A stretch of DNA of 64,000 bases, taken from NCBI RefSeq assembly GCF_037392515.1, contig NC_090283.1:21182001-21246000 (forward strand), written 5' to 3'. The position numbers and the translations under genes were made by a program. Shown one piece after another: positions 11,796 through 19,621 of this stretch (the stretch's first letter is position 1; each line of letters begins with the position of its first letter). The stretch comes from Haliotis asinina. Lineage: Eukaryota > Mollusca > Gastropoda > Lepetellida > Haliotidae. The notes below the pieces were generated by a model. It was given only the letters and a program-made list of their open reading frames with translations, was not told the origin of the DNA and made no database searches.

Positions 11796-14700
11796 TTCAC
11801 ACTTACGTTTCGCCCTTAGGCTTCATTTCTATATTTTACACTTGCCTTACCCTTTACTTTTTTATTTCTGTTTCACACTTACGTTTCGCCCTTAGGCTTC
11901 ATTTCTATATTTTACACTTGCCTTACCCTTTACTTTTTTATTTCTGTTTCACACTTACGTTTCGCCCTTAGGCTTCATTTCTATATTTTACACTTGCCTT
12001 ACCCTTTACTTTTTTATTTCTGTTTCACACTTACGTTTCGCCCTTAGGCTTCATTTCTATATTTTACACTTGCCTTACCCTTTACTTTTTTATTTCTGTT
12101 TCACACTTACGTTTCGCCCTTAAGCTTCATTTCTATATTTTACACTTGCCTTACCCTTTACTTTTTTATTTCTGTTTCACACTTACGTTTCGCCCTTAGG
12201 CTTCATTTCTATATTTTACACTTGCCTTACCCTTTACTTTTTTATTTCTGTTTCACACTTACGTTTCGCCCTTAGGCTTCATTTCTATATTTTACACTTG
12301 CCTTACCCTTTACTTTTTTATTTCTGTTTCACACTTACGTTTCGCCCTTAGGCTTCATTTCTATATTTTACACTTGCCTTACCCTTTACTTTTTTATTTC
12401 TGTTTCATACTTACGTTTCACCCTTAGGTTTGACGTCTATGTTTTTAGGTTTCACTCGTGAAGATCCGGTTTTAATTTTGTCTTCAGTAACCCATGCTTG
12501 TCAGAAGAGGCGACTAATGGAATGGGGTGAAGAGGCTGGCTGATTTTGTTGACACGTGTTATTGTATCCCAGATGTGTAGAGATGCTCATGATGTTGATC
12601 ATTGGATTGCCAGGCCAAGACTCGATTATTCACTGTCGGCATATGATGTTTTAACTGGAATATTGTTGAATGTGGCATTAAACACCAAACAAAAAACTAT
12701 CACTCATAGGTTTCACACTTACGTTTCCATCTTAGGTTTCACACTTACGAAGGGCAAATTCGTTTACTCCCGTTTAGGCTTTACACTTACGTTTCCATCT
12801 TAGGTTTCACACTTACATTTGCGTTTTAGGTTTCACACTTACGTTTCCGTCTTAGGTTTTACACTTACGTTTCCATCTTAGGTTTCACACTTACGTTTCC
12901 ATCTTAGGTTTCACACTTACATTTGCGTTTTAGGTTTCACACTTACGTTTCCGTCTTAGGTTTTACACTTACGTTTCCATCTTAGGTTTTACACTTACAT
13001 TTGCGTTTTAGGTTTCACACTTACGTTTCCGTCTTAGGATTTACACTTACGTTTCCATCTTAGGTTTTACACTTACGTTTCCATCTTAGGTTTCACACTT
13101 ACATTTGCGTTTTAGGTTTCACACTTACGTTTCCGTCTTAGGTTTTACACTTACGTTTCCATCTTAGGTTTTACACTTACGTTTCCATCTTAGGTTTCAC
13201 ACTTACATTTGCGTTTTAGGTTTCACACTTACGTTTCCGTCTTAGGTTTTACACTTACGTTTCCATCTTAGGTTTCACACTTACATTTCCGTCTTAGGTT
13301 TTACACTTACATTTCCGTCTTAGGTTTTACACTTACGTTTCCATTTTAGGTTTTACACTTAAGATCGTCACATATGTTCTCACATTCTTACGCATCCCTC
13401 CTCAATGTTAAAAATCACCCTGAAGTTTCATTCTTAGGTTTCACATTTACGTTTTATGCTGTTATGTTTCACACTTAGCTTTCACCAGTACGTTTTACCA
13501 GTTCACGTCTTATTATTTTGTAAACTGTTTCAGGTATGGGATTCGGGATCGCGTTCATTCCTGCAATCACCGCTGTAGCTCACTGCTTCGAAAAATACAG
13601 AGGCATCGCTACTGGAATAACAGTGTCCGGAGTTGGCGTGGGCACGTTCATCTTTCCTCCAGTCATAACGCTTCTCCGTCACGCGTTCGGCTGGAGGAGT
13701 TCTCTCCTCTTGGTTGGATCCATCTGCCTGAACATATGTGTGTGTGGAGCTCTCCTTCGACCCGTACGCCGCGTGGAGCTAAGACAAGACAAACCAAAGG
13801 TGTTTGACGTTACAGCCTTCCGCAAATGCGCGTATCTGTTTTTAGTATGTAACAACGTTCTCGTTTGCTTTGGACTTTCAATAGTTTATCTTCACCTCAT
13901 GGCCTTTGCCGAAGTCAGTGGACGAACGGAAAACGAAAGTTCCATGCTGATGTCATCCATTGGCGTCGCCAATCTGATTGGACGTTTTGCTCTTGGTTCG
14001 TTCGGGAACCACACTCGTGTGAATGTGGTCATTGTATATTCAGTGTGTTTCATATTAAGTGGGATGACGGCATCTTTCTATCCGGTGCTTAGCAACAGTT
14101 ACATTGCCATGGTGACACTGTCTTCCTTGTTTGGCTTCTTCACTGCCTGCTTTGGAGCCCTTTTACCAGCGCTTCTTGTTCAGATTCTTGGAATTCATAG
14201 ATTTGCAAATGGCTATGGCTTTCTGATGATCTTCATGGCTCTTGGACAAATGATTGGCGGTCCATTTGCTGGTAAGTTTATATACTTTGAAACAGGCTCC
14301 CGTTCGTCTGAGACGCTTAATTTATTCGTTGGACGGGCCAGAAACCTATGACTGTGGGTTCGAACTGGAGCGGTGGGTTCGATTCCCCACATGAGTACAA
14401 TGTTTTAACCCATTTCGTGAATTTTCCCCCGGAATATAAAAGGCGTGAAAGGCGTTAAAGGCGGCGTAAAACTTCACCCTCACATCTGTTTCCTGTAATG
14501 TTATTGGTGCTACGAATGAGGCGGTGGGGTAGCCTAGTGGTTAAGACCTAGGTTCGATTCCCCACCTGGGTACAAGGTGTGAGTCCCATATCCGTGATAT
14601 TGCTGGAATATTGCTGAAGTAGGCTTAAAACCCAACTCACTCACTCACTCACTATTGTTAAGAGGCGCTTTTAATGCCTCACTCACTCTTAACGTCATCC

Positions 14701-14900
14701 GTATCATCTTTGTTGTTTCAGGGCTGCTCTACGACATCACTGGCTCCTACGATACCTCATTTTACGTCGGAGGCTCTTTCATCATCCTAGGAGGAGTTCT
14801 CCCCCTTTTCAAAGCGTGCCGCAAGAAGGTGGACAATGAAATGTCAGAAATGGAAGTCGCTGTGGTTGAAGAGGAGAAACAACCACTGCCGGCAGCTTAA
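3170..14900 (+). CDS. Monocarboxylate-transporter-like (SLC16/MFS) gene
   Basis: Four coding exons (3170-3365, 4453-4596, 13534-14271, 14722-14900) join in phase 1-1-1 to give 418 residues, the usual size for an SLC16 12-TM carrier that moves small monocarboxylates with H+ across the plasma membrane. Seen: N-terminal DRGWAW at residues 8-13, matching the family's [DE]GG[WF][GA]W motif except Arg for the first Gly; TM2-3 turn GPLASVLTNKFGCRP; the second family motif near residues 131-145 (CFEKYRGIATGITVSG); a TM8-region GR (IGRFALG); a short acidic/Lys-rich cytosolic tail ending PLPAA. The ATG lies 3 nt after a splice acceptor (tttcag), so a non-coding 5' exon should exist upstream; it was not located. 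Substrate and subfamily (MCT9/12/14-like or other) cannot be assigned by eye. Intron 2 is 8.9 kb of repeats. Confidence 0.9.
3366..4452 (+). other. MCT-like intron 1
   Basis: GT at 3366 and AG at 4451-4452. No repeat family or ORF recognised inside. Confidence 0.6.
4453..4596 (+). CDS. MCT-like coding exon 2
   Basis: Acceptor gtttcag, donor GTACGT. Encodes residues 67-113 plus split glycine codons at both ends: TM2 end, the NKFGCRP loop, TM3 and start of TM4. Confidence 0.9.
4921..5127 (+). repeat. Family A repeat in MCT intron 2
   Basis: Head gtgaagatccgggttagatc, middle gttcccagttgcgcagatca, tail catatagctggaatattgct. The CTCA tail is lost where the next tandem array begins. Confidence 0.75.
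5128..5372 (+). repeat. Degenerate ~47-bp tandem repeat
   Basis: About five to six diverged copies built on cgcttatattcatttca followed by a gaaggttaagaggttcc-like stretch. Confidence 0.75.
5409..5660. repeat. GT, CA, GA and poly-G simple repeats
   Basis: A GT-rich block, a CA-rich block, a (GA)n block and an uninterrupted G run of about 17 (5640-5656) lie side by side. Confidence 0.9.
6054..6240 (-). repeat. Family A repeat
   Basis: Minus-strand copy: ttttacgccgctctcaacaa, gtggcggtctgtaaataata, ggaccagacaatccagggat; the head is incomplete. Confidence 0.75.
6241..6530 (+). repeat. Diverged ~65-bp tandem repeat
   Basis: Roughly four units sharing gttccatg, an aattcaac or aatgcaac motif, aaaaccaagtgttct and a cagt-acccaaggg segment. 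Confidence 0.55.
6547..6596. repeat. (AT)n microsatellite
   Basis: Alternating TA with two GTATATAT interruptions at its left end. Confidence 0.95.
7128..7236 (+). repeat. 22-bp tandem repeat, ~5 copies
   Basis: Unit cccttctagtcagtcgtttt with one or two extra C or T. The last unit is mutated to tagtcggccc. Confidence 0.85.
7862..8475. repeat. GGAT/GGTC/ATCG simple repeat tract
   Basis: Tetranucleotide-type sequence: an (ATCG)n core at 8033-8059 and long degenerate GGAT, GGTC and GGTT runs. An open frame of 76 codons here is a by-product of the repeat. Confidence 0.85.
9030..9340. repeat. Purine-rich (GA)n tract
   Basis: Over 300 bp of nearly pure A/G on the plus strand with GAGA, GGGA and GACAGA units. 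Confidence 0.9.
9690..10460 (+). repeat. Highly diverged ~66-bp tandem repeat
   Basis: About ten to eleven recognisable units. Common elements in order: aatgcctgtta-atg, ccttttagggccaaaatacc, tggtagatatcctttaaaca. Divergence between units is high, so the array is old. Confidence 0.7.
11080..11255 (-). repeat. Family A repeat, diverged
   Basis: Minus-strand copy: agcaatattcctgctatatg, ggtggtctctaaataagtga, gacatgtctcaaccaagtca. The head is decayed and the AGT array follows. Confidence 0.7.
11269..11793. repeat. (AGT)n trinucleotide array
   Basis: About 520 bp of AGT with AGC and ACA interruptions, becoming pure AGT after 11716. Polyserine, polyvaline and polyleucine open frames on both strands come from it and are not genes. 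Confidence 0.95.
11795..12430 (+). repeat. 76-bp minisatellite, 8 copies plus a partial
   Basis: Units begin at 11795, 11871, 11947, 12023, 12099, 12175, 12251 and 12327, with a broken ninth at 12403. They are almost identical; one G-to-A difference was seen near 12123. The first ~26 bp of each unit (tttcacacttacgtttcgcc then cttagg) is the same motif as the 26-bp array further on. Confidence 0.95.
12454..12690 (+). repeat. Family A repeat between two minisatellites
   Basis: Nearly full copy: gtgaagatccggttttaatt, gtaacccatgcttgtcagaa, gatgttgatcattggattgc, aactggaatattgttgaatg. It separates the 76-bp array from the 26-bp array. Confidence 0.8.
12709..13362 (+). repeat. 26-bp minisatellite with higher-order order
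   Basis: About 24 units of ggtt(t/c)acacttacrttt followed by one of three endings: ccatctta (A), gcgtttta (B), ccgtctta (C). The subtypes run A-A-B-C repeatedly, giving a 104-bp higher-order unit seen about four times. One unit near 12740 has foreign sequence in place of its second half. Confidence 0.9.
13534..14271 (+). CDS. MCT-like coding exon 3
   Basis: Acceptor ctgtttcag, donor GTAAGT. Encodes residues 115-359 with split glycines at both ends: TM4 to TM11, the large loop between TM6 and TM7, and the second SLC16 motif near residues 131-145. Confidence 0.92.
14375..14480 (+). repeat. Family B SINE, degenerate
   Basis: Retains gtgggttcgattccccacat and a ggcggcgtaaaac tail; the A-box half is lost. 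Confidence 0.6.
14521..14652 (+). repeat. Family B tRNA-derived SINE in MCT intron 3
   Basis: Head gtggggtagcctagtggtta and gttcgattccccac can pair GTGGGG with CCCCAC like a tRNA acceptor stem. The anticodon-arm region is deleted in this copy. The tail ends in CTCACTCACTCAC. Confidence 0.85.
14722..14900 (+). CDS. MCT-like terminal coding exon
   Basis: Acceptor ttgtttcag; encodes residues 361-418 (TM11-TM12 and the acidic cytosolic tail) and a TAA stop. Confidence 0.9.
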
Positions 14901-14923
14901 TGACGTCATAATGTATGACGTCA
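14901..14923. promoter_or_regulatory. Two CRE octamers just after the MCT stop codon
   Basis: Perfect TGACGTCA palindromes at 14901-14908 and 14916-14923. They match the CREB/ATF core, but the position in a 3' UTR makes function uncertain. Confidence 0.4.
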
Positions 14924-15106
14924 TATAATTTGATGTTGCCGTGCAACATTTAAATCTTTACCCATATGTGGGTATATGATCTTTGTAACCATATGATATT
15001 GAGTGTGGAGAGGACATAGGGCTGGGTTGTAATACAGAGCATGTCAGTAAAACTACGCCTAGAGAGTGACATCATGAGCACATTTTTGTCAAACGTGATT
15101 AATAGT

Positions 15107-15243
15107 CAAAGCTTTCGCTCGTAAAGCCGAAGACCCGAGTTCGCTTCCTATCATGGTATAATGGGTGAAACCCATTTCAGGTGTTCTGTACCGTCATATT
15201 GCTGGAATAGTGCCCAAAGTGGCTTAAAACTCACTCACTCACT
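15107..15243 (+). repeat. Family B SINE
   Basis: Contains gaagacccgagttcgcttcc, gtgaaacccatttcaggtgt, atattgctggaatagtgccc and a CTCA tail. Confidence 0.75.
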
Positions 15244-15369
15244 TAGCAAGACATGAAATGTTATCAAGGCGCTCAACTGTCAATCACTTTGTTACATGGA
15301 CTTATCTCGCTAGAAATTTGAGGGAACATTTCTCTCTTGGCTTGTAGTTCAGGCGACGAACGCGATCGG

Positions 15370-15545
15370 CTGACCAGGCCCGCTGACTGGGTGGACACAT
15401 GTCATTGTATCCCATTTGCGTAGAGCGATGGTCAAGGTGTTGATCACTGGATTGTCTGGTCCAGACACGACTACTTATAGACCAGCGCCATATAGCTGGA
15501 ATATTGCTAAGTGCGGCGTAAAACTAAACTCACCCACTCACTCAC
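15370..15545 (+). repeat. Family A repeat, 5'-truncated
   Basis: Starts near tgaccaggcccgctgactgg and runs through catatagctggaatattgct to a CTCACCCACTCACTCAC tail. Confidence 0.85.
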
Positions 15546-15567
15546 GGATATTGTGACGTAAAAGCGA

Positions 15568-15573
15568 AATAAA
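15568..15573 (+). other. Candidate poly(A) signal for the MCT-like gene
   Basis: First AATAAA downstream of the stop, about 670 nt away. If used, the 3' UTR would contain one family B and one family A repeat. Confidence 0.3.
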
Positions 15574-16587
15574 TTGGTATTTAATGCAAACGACTAAGAA
15601 GCATAATGCACATTTCATTCCTGTGTCTAATATATTTGGACACAACACAGTAGTGTTTTTGTGGTCTATGAAAGTCAGTAATGATTGGAAAAGGCCTTTA
15701 ACTCTTTGACTTGTAAAGATGTTTATTCGTTTAACTCGAAAAATGCCTGTTATTTATATATATTCCTCTAACCCTTGAGTCAAATAATTATGAAAGTATT
15801 TAGTGACTGGGTAGAACGAATATATCATGCGTGCGTGTGTGCGTTGGTTAGTAGTTGTGGCACGGATGTGTTATTACCATTCGTGCACTATGTGTACGAA
15901 CTTCAATTAATATTTTAAAAATGTTTTCTCCAAATTATTTATCAATAAGGTAAATACGAGAAAGACTTTTACATATGTTATACATATTATTATGCAAGGG
16001 TCAGGATGAAACATCTGAACTTATGCATTTATGCAACGAGAGGTTCGTTGAAATTCCACACAGCGTCCTCACTGATTCCTCGACGTGATAAAGGCATACC
16101 TTGTCAAGACGGCACTGTGAGAAGTCTTTTTGTTCAATAGTGCATTTAGAGTGAATATTTTATGTCTCATTTATTACGCAAAATTATTATTGTTAATAAC
16201 CATTTAGTCTAGGCCAGATTAGTCTTTCGACCGAATTGTGACACTCGAATTGAGCAACATAAACTACTGCCTGAAAGGCGTTCCTGGTGTTATATAACAT
16301 TAATTTATGGATAACAACTATTTAATTTATTATTGTAGTTCTTATCCATAAATGCAAGTTATGTGATTTGTGACTTTTCCTGCGTGTAAATTGTCTCGGG
16401 AATGCAGTCTTGTATTATTTTTGTTGAAGTTCTATGCACTTTTCATGTCAAGCACAAATTAAAATAATAGAGAACTGTTATACTGATCTTTCATTGGAAC
16501 CATGCAATACCTCACTCCAATGTGTTTGTGTTTGAGTTAATGGGCGCCTTCACTAGTAACGGCGTTCGTCAATGTCGTCAGTGCCGC

Positions 16588-16655
<68 letters not shown>

Positions 16656-16740
16656 TCGCTAAGTTGTTGCAGCAATCCATACACCATTACCATCGTCATT
16701 ACATCCATCCTCATCATCAAACCTTCTTTGAGGTCGTCTC
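15574..16740. other. Spacer with (CAT)n microsatellite
   Basis: No gene seen. A (CAT)n run of about 21 units occupies 16588-16651. Confidence 0.65.
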
Positions 16741-16741
16741 A

Positions 16742-16905
16742 CTGACTTGTTTGACACATGTCATCGTATCGCAGCTGCGCAGATCGATGCTCATGCTCTT
16801 GATCACTGGACTGTCTGGTCCAGTATTACAGACCGCCGCCATATAGCTGGAACATTGCTGGGTAGGTCGTGAAACAAACAAACAAACAAACAAACAAAAG
16901 GTTCT
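16742..16905 (+). repeat. Family A repeat with AAAC tail
   Basis: From tgacttgtttgacacatgtc to catatagctggaacattgct, ending in an AAAC repeat where other copies have CTCA. Confidence 0.75.
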
Positions 16906-17870
16906 ATAAAGCACCGCTAATCTGCTTGTCCAATTGCGTCCCTGAAGCTTCAGATCCTGGGTTCGAATTCCAAATCCGCCTTAATTATTTTGCTAATTTT
17001 ACAAGCAAATTCTTGTTTGTGGGTTTTTCAGTAAGGTGGTTAATTGCTAAGACATGCTATACTTAGATTTCGATTTCGGCGTGATTTAGCTTGATATTTC
17101 TTGACAAGTATACTGTCCAACGAGAACAAACGTCACTCATTGTCATTATCATAATCAATATATTCTACATAAGCAAAATCTAATCCCTCTTAGTTATTCG
17201 CCTTCATGATATGCGTGTAATTTAGACCGCTGTAATCCGTTCCCAGTTAAAATGGACATCACGCCGTTAGCGCGATAAGTGTCTCGAATCAGACCGACAT
17301 CCACGCGACTCGACGGTTAGCGGATCTTGGAACAGCTAGGGGACGCAACTCTGTATACAGAATATCGATGCTTTAACCCCAGATGAAATTTGCAATCGCA
17401 AAATATCTTTTCCAAAAAAATTGTATCATATATTTCCTACTGGACGTAAACATGCGTGTACCTATATACTTGGCATTTCATTATTTTCCCACTTATAGCA
17501 GCTCATTCTGTGATAAAGGTAAACCATCTTGTTTCTGAGGATATTTTTATACGAACCTGGCAAAAAGGCAATGTTATCAATGTATCAATATTTATAATAA
17601 AATGTCATGTTTACATGGAATGCTGGTTGTCTGTACATTCGCATCCTGTGGCGTTTGGGCCATAATAAGACTCTGGAGGACTTGGTAACCGCCAAACTCC
17701 CTGCCGAGAAGCTGCATCGTATGACGTCATAAAATGAGTTCGAAAACCGCTCGATTGACTGTTTTTGAGTTCACTGTGTACACCGACTTTCATTGCTTTG
17801 TTTAAACTATTTTAGACATTGAACCGTTTACACACTCAACTCAAACACAGCTGACCATTCTTATAACAGT
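16906..17870. other. Spacer, no gene seen
   Basis: AT-rich, no recognised repeat or gene. One TGACGTCA octamer at 17722-17729. Confidence 0.55.
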
Positions 17871-17879
17871 TTTCAGCTG

Positions 17880-18840
17880 GCTAAAAGCGTGTAAATAACA
17901 AAGGATACCACTTTAGGTTTTGTTTCATATATCTACCAAATTTTGCAGAAAAATATTGAACAATTTTGGAGTTGTGGTCCAGTGACTCACCCCTCCCTTT
18001 TGAGACTAAGTTCAAATCGTTTCCATGGAAACCGGGAAAAATGGTAATAACAAAAATTTGCAAATGGCAAAAGACACCACTTTAGGATCTGCCTCATGTA
18101 GCTGCCACGTTTTGCTGATAGCTATTTAGATGTTTTCGAGTTGTGCTCCAGGAACGAAACCCATACTTCCCTTTCGAATCTAACTCTGTTTTCGAATTGT
18201 CCTCAGGAAACAAAACCCACGCCTCACTTTTGAGACTAAGACTAAATTGTTTCCATGGAAACCGAGAAAACAAATAATGCCCAAAAACTTGTAAATACCA
18301 AAAAGGGCATTGCTTTAGGTCCTGTTTGATATATCTACCAAGTTTTGCAGAAGAATACTGAACTGTTTTGGAGTTGTGCTCCGGAAACGAAACCCACCCC
18401 TCCCTTTTGAGACTATGTCGTTTCGTTTCCAAGAAACCGGGGAAAATAAAAATGACACAAATCTGCAAATGGCAAATTTCACCACTTTAGGATCTGACTC
18501 ATATATGTAGCTGCAAGTTTTGCTGGAAAAAAATAAATTTCGAGTTGTGCTTCAGAATCGAAACCCATCATTCCCTTTCGAATATAAGTCTAAATCGTTT
18601 CCATGAAAGCCTGGAAAACTAAAAATGAGAAAAATCTGCTAGGAGCACAAGTTTAAAATCTGCCTCACATATCTGCCATATCTGGTTTTCGAGTTGTGCT
18701 CCGGAAATGAAACCCACCTCTCCCTTTCGAATGTAAGTCTGAATCGTTTCCATAGAAACCAGGGAAAACAAAAAATGACAAAAATCTGTAAATAGCCAAA
18801 AGACCCTCTTTGGGGATCTGCCTCACATATATAAAATTGA
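17880..18840 (+). repeat. Diverged ~170-bp tandem repeat
   Basis: Five to six units each with accactttaggatctg, atatctgccaagttttgct, ttttcgagttgtgctccg, gaaacccacccctccctttt and tcgtttccatggaaacc. The gagttgtg landmark recurs at about 17969, 18138, 18371, 18542 and 18691, with a partial at 18194. One more unit lies beyond the LINE at 22378. Confidence 0.85.
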
Positions 18841-19431
18841 TAGTTTGTATGGTTAACATGGCGGTAAGACAAATACCGACAAAAACTTCTCCCACGGGTA
18901 AATACAGTGTCAGGTACACCTTTTCGTAGCAGTCTCACCCCTTGCCTACCGGATCGGGTAGTCTCCGCCTATCCTCCTACCATATCTGGTAACATTACTA
19001 CAAAGCTGCGTACTCTCTCGAGAAGCACACAACGTATAGTATACACCCATGTTATTAATTAAAAAGCAAACAAGATTATTTTATTTTATTTTCACATATG
19101 CTGACGTACAAAAGAAAGTACACACCTTTGGAATATGCGCATAACAGATGTCAGTTTATTTGATACGGCTCTCGTATTGGACGTTAGGTTAGCCGTTAAT
19201 CTGAGAGTGTTTCGGTCAAGCTACGTTTTAATATTTTTTGCATATTTTCGTTGGAAAGATCCAGTGTTTAAGAATTTCGTTCTTTTCTGTAGTGGTATTC
19301 AATCCTGGATATGTACGACAGGTGTCAGTCACACTGAGTGGTTGATTTCATTTCGGAAAATCTCAAATGATTGTGTCTGGGGATGTCAATTTCATTTTTG
19401 ACTGGAATCAGGAGGGGCGATGCGACATCCT
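18841..19431. other. Spacer between array and LINE, no gene seen
   Basis: An 88-codon open frame here has no recognisable domain and is not supported. Confidence 0.5.
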
Positions 19432-19577
19432 AAAGCGTTGAAGCGTTCGCTCGTCACGCCGAAAATCCTGATTCCATTCCCCACGTGGGTAAAATGTGTG
19501 AAACCCATTTTTGGTGTCCCCCACCATGATATTGCTTGAATATTTTTAAGCAACGTAAAAGTAAACTCACTCCCTCG
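19432..19577 (+). repeat. Family B tRNA-derived SINE
   Basis: gcgttcgctcgtcacgccga, attccccacgtgggtaaaat, catgatattgcttgaatatt, ending aactcactccctc. Confidence 0.8.
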
Positions 19578-19621
19578 TCAGGAATATTACCAGCGCGGCA
19601 TTAAACAAAGAATAACAAGAG

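Noticed and set aside
11241-11895. Poly-Leu, poly-Ser and poly-Val open frames
   Set aside because: Translations of the (AGT)n array, no other sequence content.
11795-13362. Possible CRISPR-like array
   Set aside because: Tandem units without unique spacers in an animal intron; a minisatellite.
16965-16985. tRNA-like gggttcgaattcc
   Set aside because: Contains an extra T relative to the B box and no tRNA fold could be drawn around it.
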